64,000 bases of DNA from Halobacillus litoralis (lineage in GTDB: Bacteria > Bacillota > Bacilli > Bacillales > Halobacillaceae): positions 3,156,001-3,220,000 of the forward strand of contig NZ_CP129016.1 in the NCBI RefSeq assembly GCF_020524085.2, in the 5' to 3' direction. Shown here in pieces: positions 35,802-43,657 of this stretch (within the stretch, counting starts at the first letter, position 1; every line of letters starts with the position of its first letter). The notes below the pieces were generated by a model. The model was not told where the DNA came from and did no database searches. It saw nothing but the letters and a program-made list of their open reading frames with translations. The translations under genes and the position numbers were made by a program.

Positions 35802-36731
35802 TTAGAAGATTGACAAATCGTAACGATTGGACAGAATTTCTAACAGCTTCAAACCGACAACACTATTCCCCTTTTCATCAAGGCTAGGCCCATAAACTGC
35901 GATCCCCCCAAATTCGTTCAACGAAGCAAGAACGGAACCCGACACTCCACTTTTTGCTGGTATACCAACCTTGATGGCAAAAGACCCTGAAGCATCATAC
36001 ATGCCGCACGTGACCATAAATGTTTTACAGATTCTTGCAAGATGCTTCGGTATGATCCTGCGCCCCGAGTGGATGTCCTTTCCACCATTCGCAAGCAGCG
36101 CACCAATCCGCGCCAGTTGACAAACATTCACTTCAATCGCACATTGTTTTGTATAGGCATCAAGAGTCTCCTCTACACTACCGGTGACAATCTGATGCTG
36201 TTTCATGTAAAAAAGCAGGGACCGGTTCAAAAATGCGGATTCAAACTCCGATGTGGCCACTTCTTCGTTGTACCCGATGGAATGATCATCGGTCAAGTCA
36301 TGAATAAAGCTCAACAACCGCCCGACTTTCTCATCTGGCGTATCTCCGTGGATCATATTTGTCACCGCAAGCGCTCCAGCGTTGATCATCGGATTGAGCG
36401 GTTTGGATGGTATTTGTTCTAAACGGTAAATCGAATGAAAAGGATCCCCCGTTGGTTCCATACCTACACGGTCGAACACATAACTTTCCCCATTATCCAT
36501 AAGAGCAAGAGCGAGTGAGATGACTTTCGAAATACTTTGAAGTGTAAACCTCACTTCTGTTTCTCCGGCCTCCACTGTATTCCCATCTAAGTAGTGGATG
36601 GCAACAGCGAGATCTTCTGGATTGCTGCGAGATAGCGCAGGGATATAATTGGCCACCTGGCCATCGTATGCATAAGGTCGTACATTATCTAACCAATCTT
36701 CCAGTACACTTTCTGTAATACCTTTAATCAA
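35802..36731 (-). CDS. glsA: Glutaminase (GlsA/YlaM type)
   Basis: Hydrolyses glutamine to glutamate and ammonia. The 309-residue protein is of the beta-lactamase-like glutaminase family: catalytic Ser66-x-x-Lys69 in FTLQSISKV, NPMINAGALAV near 140, and KSGVSGSVLA near 258. The start is TTG at 36731 with SD AAAGGAGG. Its stop lies 81 bp before the chosen ylaN start, in the same direction, as in the ylaM-ylaN pair of B. subtilis. Confidence 0.95.
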   Translation of the reverse strand: MIKGITESVLEDWLDNVRPYAYDGQVANYIPALSRSNPEDLAVAIHYLDGNTVEAGETEVRFTLQSISKVISLALALMDNGESYVFDRVGMEPTGDPFHSIYRLEQIPSKPLNPMINAGALAVTNMIHGDTPDEKVGRLLSFIHDLTDDHSIGYNEEVATSEFESAFLNRSLLFYMKQHQIVTGSVEETLDAYTKQCAIEVNVCQLARIGALLANGGKDIHSGRRIIPKHLARICKTFMVTCGMYDASGSFAIKVGIPAKSGVSGSVLASLNEFGGIAVYGPSLDEKGNSVVGLKLLEILSNRYDLSIF

Positions 36732-36821
36732 TGGATCATGCCTCCTTTAATGAAATCGAATTCATTTTTTGCTATGATTTTGGATGGATGACTTTTTATT
36801 AATCGAAAGGTGGCCACAGCC

Positions 36822-37316
36822 ATGATTGTTCAAATAGCAGGAAATGTTAAATTCCCAATTACTCTCGATCCGACTGTCTGGATCTTTGACGATCGAAAAC
36901 AGACGTTCTCAGAAGTATTTGAAGGCGAAGAAAATCCAACAGAATCAACGCAAGAAGACGAGTTAAAGCGCCAGTCTACTCGTTTTGACAGAGAAGTCTA
37001 TCAACAAAAAATCAACCCGCCAGTCAACAAGAGCATCAATCGTTATGAAAAACAAAGGATTTTAAAAGGCACATTTCTCATGCCGTTGAAGCCTTTTCTA
37101 CATACCAGCGAACCAGCAGCTGATGTACAAAAAGCGGCTCTGATCACGGATGAAGGCGAAGAAGTGATCGATGCCGATGTTTTATCCGAATCGCTTCTAC
37201 TTTTCGCTGAAAATGGGAAGCCTTTGCAAGAGCATGGCCCCGTTCACCTTTATTTCAAAGACGGATCCAATCGTTCTGAGCCAATCAAAGGAATTAAAAA
37301 AATCGTATTGCAGTAA
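36822..37316 (+). CDS. ylaL: YlaL-like protein, function unknown
   Basis: A 164-residue soluble protein, MIVQIAGNVKFPITLDPTVWIFDDRK, with a charged middle (EGEENPTESTQEDELKRQ) and a compact C-terminal half (LKGTFLMPLKPFLHTSEP). The name rests on its position beside ylaM-ylaN and on the MI-x-I-x-G-x-V-x-F-x-I-T-L-D-P start I recall for this group. No catalytic motif is visible. The ATG at 36822 has SD AAAGGTGG; the GTG at 36810 overlaps that SD. It is divergent from glsA. Confidence 0.65.
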   Translation: MIVQIAGNVKFPITLDPTVWIFDDRKQTFSEVFEGEENPTESTQEDELKRQSTRFDREVYQQKINPPVNKSINRYEKQRILKGTFLMPLKPFLHTSEPAADVQKAALITDEGEEVIDADVLSESLLLFAENGKPLQEHGPVHLYFKDGSNRSEPIKGIKKIVLQ

Positions 37317-37322
37317 GGATAT

Positions 37323-37350
37323 GGGCAGCTTTTTAAGCTGTCCTTTTTGT
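37323..37350 (+). terminator. Terminator of the ylaL-like gene
   Basis: Stem GGGCAGCTT with AAGCTGTCC and a 3-nt loop, followed by TTTTTG. Confidence 0.8.
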
Positions 37351-37401
37351 ATATTATCTGCAAGCTGACACAGGCTATAAATAAAAAAAGTGGTGATTCC
37401 C

Positions 37402-37980
37402 TTGAAAAAATTTATTTTGTTAGCAGCCCTTTTGGCCTTAGTTGCGTGTCAGCAAAACGGCGGTGAAGAGTCACTGCTTCAAGAGCGACAAAGTGACCCT
37501 GAGTTGAAGTATGTCACGGATTCAGATCCGGTGGAAAAGAAAAACATGACGAGCCAGCAGGCAGCCAGGCACCTCGCTAAGCTTGCCGTCCAAGTTCCGG
37601 ATGTCCATGATGCTACCGCCCTTGTCCTAGGCAACTATGTAGTTGTAGGAATTGATGTGGACAAAGATTTGGATCGCTCCCGCGTCGGTGTCATCAAATA
37701 TTCAGTAGCTGAAGCTTTAAAGCATGACCCTTACGGAAAACAGGCGGCTGTTATTGCAGACGCAGACGGTGTGGAACGAATCCGGGGGCTTGGCCAAAAA
37801 ATGTCTGAAGGCCACCCTGTGGAAGCGGTCACCGATGAACTGAGTCAAATTGTCGGTCGTTATATGCCAAGTGGTTCAGTTGATGAAAAACCACAGTCCA
37901 ATTCCAATCAAGAATCAGTCCCGCAGAAAGAACAAGAACAGCTCGAGCAAATTGAAAAAGAACAATCAAAGCAAAACTAA
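37402..37980 (+). CDS. ylaJ: YhcN/YlaJ family sporulation lipoprotein
   Basis: A 192-residue lipoprotein: signal MKKFILLAALLALVAC with lipobox Cys16, then the YhcN/YlaJ domain (about 50-155) with VPDVHDATALVLGNYVVVGIDVDKDLDRSRV and a low-complexity Q/E-rich tail. Family members are found in the spore inner membrane or outgrowing spores. The start is TTG at 37402, preceded by AGTGGTGATT; an upstream GTG would extend the signal by four residues. ylaK (phoH), next to ylaJ in B. subtilis, is missing. Confidence 0.87.
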   Translation: MKKFILLAALLALVACQQNGGEESLLQERQSDPELKYVTDSDPVEKKNMTSQQAARHLAKLAVQVPDVHDATALVLGNYVVVGIDVDKDLDRSRVGVIKYSVAEALKHDPYGKQAAVIADADGVERIRGLGQKMSEGHPVEAVTDELSQIVGRYMPSGSVDEKPQSNSNQESVPQKEQEQLEQIEKEQSKQN

Positions 37981-37988
37981 ACGAACAG

Positions 37989-38028
37989 AAAAACAGCTAA
38001 ATCCTCGCGGGGATTTAGCTGTTGCTTT
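37989..38028. terminator. Terminator between ylaJ and the YtxH-like gene
   Basis: Stem AACAGCTAAATCC with GGATTTAGCTGTT, 5-nt loop; the convergent 38015 gene ends inside it. Confidence 0.85.
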
Positions 38029-38299
38029 TCTCAAGGATTTCTCTTTCTTTTTCTGTCAATTCATTATAGTATTGGACACCGAATTGAGATCCTTCTGCAA
38101 CCATGTCTGAATTATCCAGCGATGCTGTTTCAGGTTTGCCAGCTTCTTCAACCGGAAGATCCTCTGATTTTCCTAAGTTGCTTTGAATGGATTTTGCTTT
38201 GTCTTTAACTTGTTGACGGTTGTCCTCATCTTTCAAGAAATAAGCAAGCGTTCCTCCGAGAGTTGCACCAATTGCTGTAAAAATCCAACGTTTTCTCAA
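38015..38299 (-). CDS. Small YtxH-like protein
   Basis: A protein of about 94 residues with one N-terminal hydrophobic, glycine-rich segment (RWIFTAIGATLGGTLAYFLKDEDNRQQVKDKAKSIQSNL) followed by an acidic tail. This is the layout of YtxH-type general-stress proteins, but similarity beyond the layout is not certain. Start choice is open: AGGAAAGG abuts the ATG at 38308 and better suits the in-frame TTG at 38299. It is an addition relative to B. subtilis. Confidence 0.6.
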   Translation of the reverse strand: MRKRWIFTAIGATLGGTLAYFLKDEDNRQQVKDKAKSIQSNLGKSEDLPVEEAGKPETASLDNSDMVAEGSQFGVQYYNELTEKEREILEKSNS

Positions 38300-38436
38300 A
38301 CAAATCATCCTTTCCTCTACTTCTGTAATTACATTTCCCATTCATAATTGAAGTCAAACGTGGAAATCTCATCTATTTATAAAAAAGTTATTATGTTAAA
38401 CTATATGTAATCGAATGGAAAATAGAGGTGAAAAAG

Positions 38437-38640
38437 ATGCGTGTACAATGCGTCATTTGTGATGAAATTGAAAAAATTGACAGCTACTGTTTACAAGCAA
38501 AACGCCTTCGGAATCGCCGGATTCACACGTACATGTGTCAATCCTGCCACGATCGTATAGAAGACAACACCAAAAGACGTTTAGCAACCGGGAATTTCCG
38601 GTTCAACAGAGAGCGTAAAAAAGAGAAGCATTTAAGTTAG
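38437..38640 (+). CDS. ylaI: YlaI family zinc-ribbon protein (DUF2197)
   Basis: A 67-residue protein with two CxxC pairs, CVICDEIEKID and CQSCHDRI, which probably bind zinc, and a basic tail. It matches the YlaI family of unknown function. The ATG at 38437 has SD GAGGTG six bases upstream; an ATG three codons earlier overlaps the SD. It is convergent with ylaH across repeat copy E. Confidence 0.88.
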   Translation: MRVQCVICDEIEKIDSYCLQAKRLRNRRIHTYMCQSCHDRIEDNTKRRLATGNFRFNRERKKEKHLS

Positions 38641-38646
38641 TTACCG

Positions 38647-38678
38647 AAAGAGAGAGGTTCTTCCTCTCTCTTTTTTTT
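38647..38678 (+). terminator. Terminator of ylaI
   Basis: Stem AAAGAGAGAGG with CCTCTCTCTTT, 5-nt loop, then eight T in total. Confidence 0.9.
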
Positions 38679-38695
38679 ATCCTCAAATGAAACAT

Positions 38696-38920
38696 AAGCT
38701 CCTATTTCTGAATGCTCAGTTTCAATACTTTTGTTGAGTGGATTGGAGGCTGCGAGACTCCCGTGGGAGAAAGGAGATCGGCGACAGCTGGAGGAAGCTC
38801 GCCACTCCCCCACAGGAAAGCGAGTGGCTTCCCCCACACCACTGACTCTCAGCACATCAAACGAACTACGGAACATTTCGAAACAAAGTCTTCAAGAATC
38901 CTGTCATATTCTTTAATAAC
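38696..38920 (+). repeat. Palindromic intergenic element, copy E (single module)
   Basis: The shortest copy, 225 bp. Flanks are AAGCTCC (left) and AATCCTGTCATATT (right). Degenerate terminal repeats (GAATGCTCAGTTTC, TTCGAAACAAAGTCTTC) enclose a single inverted module 1 with GCTGCGAGACTCCCGTGGGA and CACAGGAAAGCGAG. It shows that one module between the terminal repeats can exist alone. It lies between convergent ylaI and ylaH. Confidence 0.82.
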
Positions 38921-38963
38921 AAAAATTAGAAAACACTCTTGGTTAAAGGAAAATATGTAAGCA

Positions 38964-38998
38964 AAAAGCCCCTTTCCTTAGTAAGGAAAGGGGCTTTT
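38964..38998. terminator. Terminator of ylaH
   Basis: Perfect stem AAAAGCCCCTTTCCTTA with TAAGGAAAGGGGCTTTT, essentially loop-minimal, adjacent to the ylaH stop. Confidence 0.88.
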
Positions 38999-39001
38999 AA
39001 A

Positions 39002-39382
39002 TTAGGATGATTCGTTTTGTTGACGGGCTCCGCGTTCTCTATGAAGCCGGATCCGGTAAATTCCAAGAATTAAAGCCGCAACCACTAAACTTTCTGGAAG
39101 CGGTAAATTCAATCCAAGGATCAAGGTTAATACGAATGTACCTATGATAAGAACGGAATAAACAACAATCGTCTTCATCAAAGGTAATTTTCTGGCGAAT
39201 CCCAGTTTGAATGTAATGATAGCAAGAGCAACAGTCGTTAAGTATAAAAGCATGAAAGAACGAAAGAGCATGGTCACTTCGCTTTCATCGTTTAAATTCA
39301 CTTCACTCCCGAATCCGCGGAAAAAGAAATCCGCCACAGGCCATAGATCCGTCGGCACAGGTAGTGTGGACATATCGTTCAT
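39002..39382 (-). CDS. ylaH: YlaH-like membrane protein
   Basis: A 126-residue protein with three predicted membrane segments (about 42-62, 69-90, 93-110) after a soluble N-terminus (MNDMSTLPVPTDLWPVADFFF), ending in a basic tail. It matches the YlaH family of unknown function. The start at 39382 fits GAGGAGG. In B. subtilis typA (ylaG) lies between ylaF and ylaH; here ylaF follows directly, so typA is elsewhere or missing. Confidence 0.85.
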   Translation of the reverse strand: MNDMSTLPVPTDLWPVADFFFRGFGSEVNLNDESEVTMLFRSFMLLYLTTVALAIITFKLGFARKLPLMKTIVVYSVLIIGTFVLTLILGLNLPLPESLVVAALILGIYRIRLHRERGARQQNESS

Positions 39383-39512
39383 GGTGTTCCTCCTCATGGA
39401 TACCCTATTCTGTTATCTATCATACTAGAAAGCCTCTCTTGATGCTACCCGTGAAACCATTTTCATTATATAGACAAATCCTATATAATAGACCTGAATA
39501 GAGGTGAGCCTT

Positions 39513-39692
39513 TTGAAAAACTTTCATATGAACACAGCACTATTAGCCAGTCTAGTTATTTTATCGTTTATATCCGTTGGATTTGCTATCGGCCAAGAAA
39601 TCTTCTGGCTTGCAGCCGTCCTTTTCTTTTCCGGATTCGCTCTAATGAGTGTAGGGTTGAGAAGAAAAAGAAAACATCAGCAAACATCCTGA
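39513..39692 (+). CDS. ylaF: YlaF family small membrane protein (DUF5325)
   Basis: A 59-residue protein with two hydrophobic segments (LLASLVILSFISVGFAIG and FWLAAVLFFSGFALMSVG) and a basic C-terminus (RRKRKHQQ). It fits the YlaF/DUF5325 group in size, topology and position; function is unknown. The start is TTG at 39513, six bases after GAGGTGAG; the GTG at 39504 lies within that SD. Confidence 0.75.
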   Translation: MKNFHMNTALLASLVILSFISVGFAIGQEIFWLAAVLFFSGFALMSVGLRRKRKHQQTS

Positions 39693-39699
39693 ATCATGC

Positions 39700-39731
39700 A
39701 GAAAGCGACCTCGATCGAGGTCGCTTTCTTT
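39700..39731. terminator. Bidirectional terminator between ylaF and suhB
   Basis: Perfect palindrome AGAAAGCGACCTCGA with TCGAGGTCGCTTTCT, followed by T-rich sequence; the suhB stop is adjacent. Confidence 0.88.
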
Positions 39732-40540
39732 TATTTCTTTAATCGGACATAATCATTCGAAATTTCTTCATGAATGTTGGAACGGCTCGCGAGTACAGTC
39801 GTCTTGTTCAACAAGTCCAATTCTTCACGATCCGCACGGGTAACGATTCCACCCACTTCACGGACGATGATACTGCCAGCTGCGTAATCCCATGGCATCA
39901 ACGTCATCGTCAAGTACCCATCAAGCAGCCCTTCTGCAACAAAAGCAAATTCCAAAGCGGCCGATCCATAAGATCTGGTGCTACGTAATTTTTTCACTAG
40001 ATCTTCCATGCCTTTATGATCTACGTGTGGATTTTCGGGAATTAACCAAGAAGTATTGAGCGCGAGGATCGATTGATTCAACGGACGCTCATCATTAAGC
40101 TGTGGCAACTTTTTTTCGTTCTTAAAAGCGCCTTCCCCTCGTTTAGCCGTGTACAAAGTACCGTCCATAACGTTGTAAATCAATCCGATTTCACCGACAC
40201 CATCATAATACACCCCAACAGAAATGGCGAAATTCCTTTTTTGATGAACAAAGTTCATTGTTCCGTCAATGGGATCTACAATCCAGACCGTACCTCCGAG
40301 GTCTTCTATTTCATCACCGAACCCCTCTTCTCCTAACAAGTAATGGTCAGGATACGTATCATTGATTTTATTTGCGAAAAATTGTTCTGTTGCCTGATCC
40401 ATTTCTGTGACCAAGTCGTTCGGGTTGGATTTCGTTTCAATGGATCGAGGCGAATCAATGTTGGTTTTGATCCGTTCACCAGCTTCCAAGACCCAAGCTT
40501 TTGCATTTTCAAAAATCTCGTTCTTTTTCTGTTGATCCAT
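39731..40540 (-). CDS. suhB: Inositol monophosphatase family protein (YktC/SuhB)
   Basis: A 269-residue magnesium-dependent phosphatase with all family motifs: NDLVTEMDQATE, LGEEGFGDE (metal-binding E), VWIVDPIDGTMNFVHQ (DPIDGT) and MPWDYAAGSIIVREVGG (WDxAAG). It probably removes phosphate from myo-inositol phosphate or a related sugar phosphate (some homologues use fructose-1,6-bisphosphate or NADP). The position next to ykzI and yktB matches yktC. Confidence 0.93.
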   Translation of the reverse strand: MDQQKKNEIFENAKAWVLEAGERIKTNIDSPRSIETKSNPNDLVTEMDQATEQFFANKINDTYPDHYLLGEEGFGDEIEDLGGTVWIVDPIDGTMNFVHQKRNFAISVGVYYDGVGEIGLIYNVMDGTLYTAKRGEGAFKNEKKLPQLNDERPLNQSILALNTSWLIPENPHVDHKGMEDLVKKLRSTRSYGSAALEFAFVAEGLLDGYLTMTLMPWDYAAGSIIVREVGGIVTRADREELDLLNKTTVLASRSNIHEEISNDYVRLKK

Positions 40541-40628
40541 AACATCGTACCCCTTTTATAAGTATCAATCTTTATCGTACCAAATCCAACCAAACATTGC
40601 ATCAAATCCGCCCCCCCTTGTCCAACCA

Positions 40629-41190
40629 TAGCTCCTTTTACTTGAAGACTCAGTTTCGAGATGTTTGTTAGAGTTTAGGGGCTCCGGGAAAAGGTTCGCT
40701 TTCCATGGGGCGGGCGGTGAGCCTCCTCAGGCTACGCCTTCCGGGGTCTCACCTGTCCCACTCGTCCCATAGGAGTCTCACCGTTTCCCTCCACCCCTTT
40801 ACCATGTAAGTGTCTCGAAACCACTTCCGGATAAAGATGCTTTTACGCACTAGGAAAGTCGAGGAGTATCAGCTTCCGTGGCCGCTATTCTGAATGCAAA
40901 AGCTTAATATAGAGGGCTTTATTCTTATAACACCAGGCTAGTGGAAGACACCCTTACACGGTAAAGGGGTTCGTTTCTTACCTACATCGAGAGGGGTAGT
41001 TGGGAAGCTGCGAGACTCCCGCGGAAATGGATTGGCTGGCGAGACCCCGCAGTGCGAAGCACGAGGAGGCTTGCCGTCATCCCCGCAGGAAAGCGAGCTG
41101 CTTCCCAGCCCCCCCTAATACTCAACATGGCGAAAGACCCCCTAAACATCTCGATACTGAGTCTTTCACAAACCTGCCGCATACTTGAAT
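40629..41190 (+). repeat. Palindromic intergenic element, copy F (inverted interior)
   Basis: Terminal repeats 40641-40661 and about 41149-41168 (right arm diverged: TCGATACTGAGTC). Flanks are AGCTCC (left) and CACAAACCTGCCGCATA (right), the same orientation as copy A, but the interior reads inverted module 2 then inverted module 1. Module 1 keeps GGGAAGC/GCTTCCC pairing (about 41002 and 41099). It lies upstream of suhB and downstream of ykzI. Confidence 0.9.
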
Positions 41191-41218
41191 AAGCCGTTTA
41201 AATTTCGAAGGCAATAAA

Positions 41219-41250
41219 AAAGACGAGCAACTTTAGTGTTGCTCGCTCTT
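41219..41250 (-). terminator. Terminator of the ykzI-like gene
   Basis: Stem GAGCAAC with GTTGCTC, 6-nt loop, followed on the minus strand by GTCTTTTTT. Confidence 0.78.
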
Positions 41251-41437
41251 ATAAGGACCATTCAATCAATTGCTTACGAAGTTCAGAGAGTCTTCTCTTT
41301 GTCTTTTTCATTTGTTCGACATCTCCGGCGATCATGGCATCGTGCAAGGTCACCAATTCGTAATCAATCTCCATACGGATTACCGGGAGCTTCTCTTCAG
41401 CTTCTCTTTTACGCAATGCTTCCATGACATGTTTCAC
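41249..41437 (-). CDS. Small helical protein (YkzI-like)
   Basis: A 62-residue protein predicted to be two amphipathic helices: KHVMEALRKREAEEKLPVIRMEIDYELVTLHDAM and EQMKKTKRRLSELRKQLIEW. The start is GTG at 41437 with SD GGGAGGG. Its place between yktC (suhB) and yktB suggests it corresponds to B. subtilis ykzI, a protein of unknown function; I did not confirm this by sequence beyond general similarity. Confidence 0.7.
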   Translation of the reverse strand: MKHVMEALRKREAEEKLPVIRMEIDYELVTLHDAMIAGDVEQMKKTKRRLSELRKQLIEWSL

Positions 41438-41615
41438 TGCTAATCCCTCCCTCTCAAATCCTTACTATATATATATGTGACTTTTACGGAAGAAGTTTCA
41501 ATTAGATTACTTATATGTAACCCATTTTTACATCATTCAAACCACCCGAACACATCACTTAGTAAGCTTGGTTACTTGTGGTAGAATAAGGGCGAGAAAT
41601 GAAGGAGTTGATCGA

Positions 41616-42254
41616 ATGACGACATTTAGTGGATTTACACAAGAGGACTTTGACGTTTTTTCCATTCCCGGATTAGTAAATAGAATGGAAGCTTTAAGAG
41701 ATCGTATTTCCCCAAAGCTTGAAGCTGTAGCGACAGAACTTGCGGCAGATGTCACTGGGATGACTGGTGACGAAATGTTTGTACATGTAGCGAAACATGC
41801 GCGACGTAAAACAAACCCTCCGAATGATACTTGGGCAGCTCTGGCTTCAAATAAACGCGGCTACAAGAAGCTCCCCCACTTCCAAATCGGTCTGTGGGAG
41901 ACTCATGTTTTCATTTGGTTTGCTGTGATCTACGAAAGTCCCATTAAACAGGACTTTGCTTATAAATTGGAGCAGAACAAGGATGAAGTTCTTAGTCATA
42001 TTCCGGAGGACTTTGTGTGGTCCATCGATCACACGAAGCCTGACCGCATTCCTCAGTCTAATGTTGATAAGGACAAGTTTTTGAGTATGACAGAGCGTCT
42101 GAAGACTGTGAAAAAAGCAGAGATCTTGTGTGGCAGAAACATTGAACGTGGAGATGCACGTCTGAAAGATCCGGATGCTTTCATAGAGCTTTGTAAAGAG
42201 ACATTCCAAACCCTTGAACCTTTATACCGCTACACAAAACAACTGGATCAGTAA
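41616..42254 (+). CDS. yktB: YktB family protein (UPF0637, DUF1054)
   Basis: A 212-residue soluble protein, MTTFSGFTQEDFDVFSIPGLVNRMEALRDRISPKLE, with the conserved segments HVAKHARRKTNPPNDTWAA and GYKKLPHFQIGLWETHVFIWFAVIYE. It is a full-length UPF0637 member; function is unknown. The ATG at 41616 has SD AAGGAG; the upstream in-frame extension has no support. It is divergent from the ykzI-like gene and convergent with yktA. Confidence 0.93.
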   Translation: MTTFSGFTQEDFDVFSIPGLVNRMEALRDRISPKLEAVATELAADVTGMTGDEMFVHVAKHARRKTNPPNDTWAALASNKRGYKKLPHFQIGLWETHVFIWFAVIYESPIKQDFAYKLEQNKDEVLSHIPEDFVWSIDHTKPDRIPQSNVDKDKFLSMTERLKTVKKAEILCGRNIERGDARLKDPDAFIELCKETFQTLEPLYRYTKQLDQ

Positions 42255-42285
42255 AAAAAGGCGCCCCTAAGGGAGCGCCTTTTTT
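42253..42285. terminator. Bidirectional terminator between yktB and yktA
   Basis: Stem AAAGGCGCcCCT with GGGaGCGCCTTT flanked by A and T runs. Confidence 0.87.
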
Positions 42286-42288
42286 CGT

Positions 42289-42561
42289 CTACATTTTAAC
42301 TTTATCGCCTTTGCTCAAACCTTTTGCCTGTTTGACAGCTCTGTAGCAAGAATAGCCGGATTCTTTTTCAAATTGTCCGCACAGCGTTTTTTCTTCACTT
42401 TTAGATGGGACGATCTGTTTGAACCGAGTATAAGCAAGCATCAGCTCATCACGGTCGATTCCTTTTTCATAGGCTTGTTCAACCATACTGTAAAAATTGA
42501 CGACATCGATAATTTCTTCTTTTGACCAATGCATTTCATCGATTGGATACGTATAACTCAC
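42289..42561 (-). CDS. yktA: UPF0223 family protein YktA
   Basis: A 90-residue helical protein, (GTG)SYTYPIDEMHWSKEEIIDVVNFYSMVEQAYEKG, with the family end FEKESGYSCYRAVKQAK. Function is unknown. The GTG at 42561 follows AGGAGGAAGATGA. It lies 12 bp after the nitronate monooxygenase gene in the same direction, so the two are probably co-transcribed. Confidence 0.92.
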   Translation of the reverse strand: MSYTYPIDEMHWSKEEIIDVVNFYSMVEQAYEKGIDRDELMLAYTRFKQIVPSKSEEKTLCGQFEKESGYSCYRAVKQAKGLSKGDKVKM

Positions 42562-42573
42562 TCATCTTCCTCC

Positions 42574-43533
42574 TTACTTGCTCCACCGGGTGCGGATCTC
42601 TTCCGCTTCCGTGACGATGCGTTTGAACAATTCATCCACTGATGGAACGTCATGGATCCTTGAAGCCACCTGACCAGCCCAGCCGAACCCGTAAGCTTGT
42701 TTTCCATCATAAATAAACTTTTTATTCGCTTCGCCGTTGATGTATGTTTTCAAGTCTTCATAACCGGCTTGTTTGTCTTCCAATTCTAAAATACGTGCTG
42801 TCCAATCATTTTTCAAGGCTCGAGCCGGTGCCTTCAAACTCCTTTTGATGACGGTGGTGGATGTTTCATCCGCCTGAATCAAAGCTTCTAAATAAGCGGG
42901 ATGGGCGTGAACACACTCTTTGGTTGCGATAAACCGTGTCCCCATTTCCACTCCTTCCGCTCCTAAAGCAAGTGCTGCCATCAAGCCTCTTCCATCTCCT
43001 ACTCCTCCTGAAGCGATGACAGGTATATCCACGGCATCCACAACTTGTGGCGTCAAGACGAATGTACCAACATCATCACGTCCGAGATGTCCGCCTCCTT
43101 CATGACCGACGACCATTACAGCGTCAGCTCCCAGTTCTTCCGCTTTAACGGCCTGTCGTCTTGCCGCTACAAGTACGAGGGTTTTAATTCCAGTGTCTTT
43201 GACAAGCTCAAGGACTGGGGCAGGATTTCCTCCTGTCACAGAGATGACCGGCACCTTTTCCTCCACAGCCACTTGAACCATCTCTTCAAATGGACGACCA
43301 TGCTGACCAATCGCGAAGTTCACACCAAACGGTCGGTTCGTTTTTTCTCTTACAGCCTCAATTTCTTCTTTCAGTTGATCAGGACTTTCCATACTCATCG
43401 CCGTTATTTGACCGAGCCCCCCGGCGATTGACACCGCAGCCGCCAATTCAGAATAAGCGAGGTGGGCAAGTCCTCCTTGGATAATCGGGTATGTAATGCC
43501 TAAAGCTTCTGTAACGCGAGTTTTCCATTCCAC
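42574..43533 (-). CDS. Nitronate monooxygenase family FMN enzyme
   Basis: A 319-residue TIM-barrel flavoprotein: VEWKTRVTEALGITYPIIQGGLAHLAYSELAAAVSIAGGLG, VMVVGHEGGGHLGRD (near 145) and PVIASGGVGDGRGLMAALALGAEGVEMGTRF (FMN phosphate loop, near 180-210). This is the nitronate monooxygenase/FabK-like group; sequence alone does not separate alkyl-nitronate oxidation from enoyl-ACP reduction. The start is GTG 43533 after AAGGGAGGGG; the longer frame has no SD. It is divergent from speA. Confidence 0.87.
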   Translation of the reverse strand: MEWKTRVTEALGITYPIIQGGLAHLAYSELAAAVSIAGGLGQITAMSMESPDQLKEEIEAVREKTNRPFGVNFAIGQHGRPFEEMVQVAVEEKVPVISVTGGNPAPVLELVKDTGIKTLVLVAARRQAVKAEELGADAVMVVGHEGGGHLGRDDVGTFVLTPQVVDAVDIPVIASGGVGDGRGLMAALALGAEGVEMGTRFIATKECVHAHPAYLEALIQADETSTTVIKRSLKAPARALKNDWTARILELEDKQAGYEDLKTYINGEANKKFIYDGKQAYGFGWAGQVASRIHDVPSVDELFKRIVTEAEEIRTRWSK

Positions 43534-43657
43534 ATGAACCCCTCCCTTTTGTTTCATTTTAGCATGATTGGAAAAAGGATACACAAAAGACTAGCAAGGG
43601 AACGCGGAAACTGCTATAATTCATTTGCTTTTCTAAATTAAAGAGGTGGAAACACAT

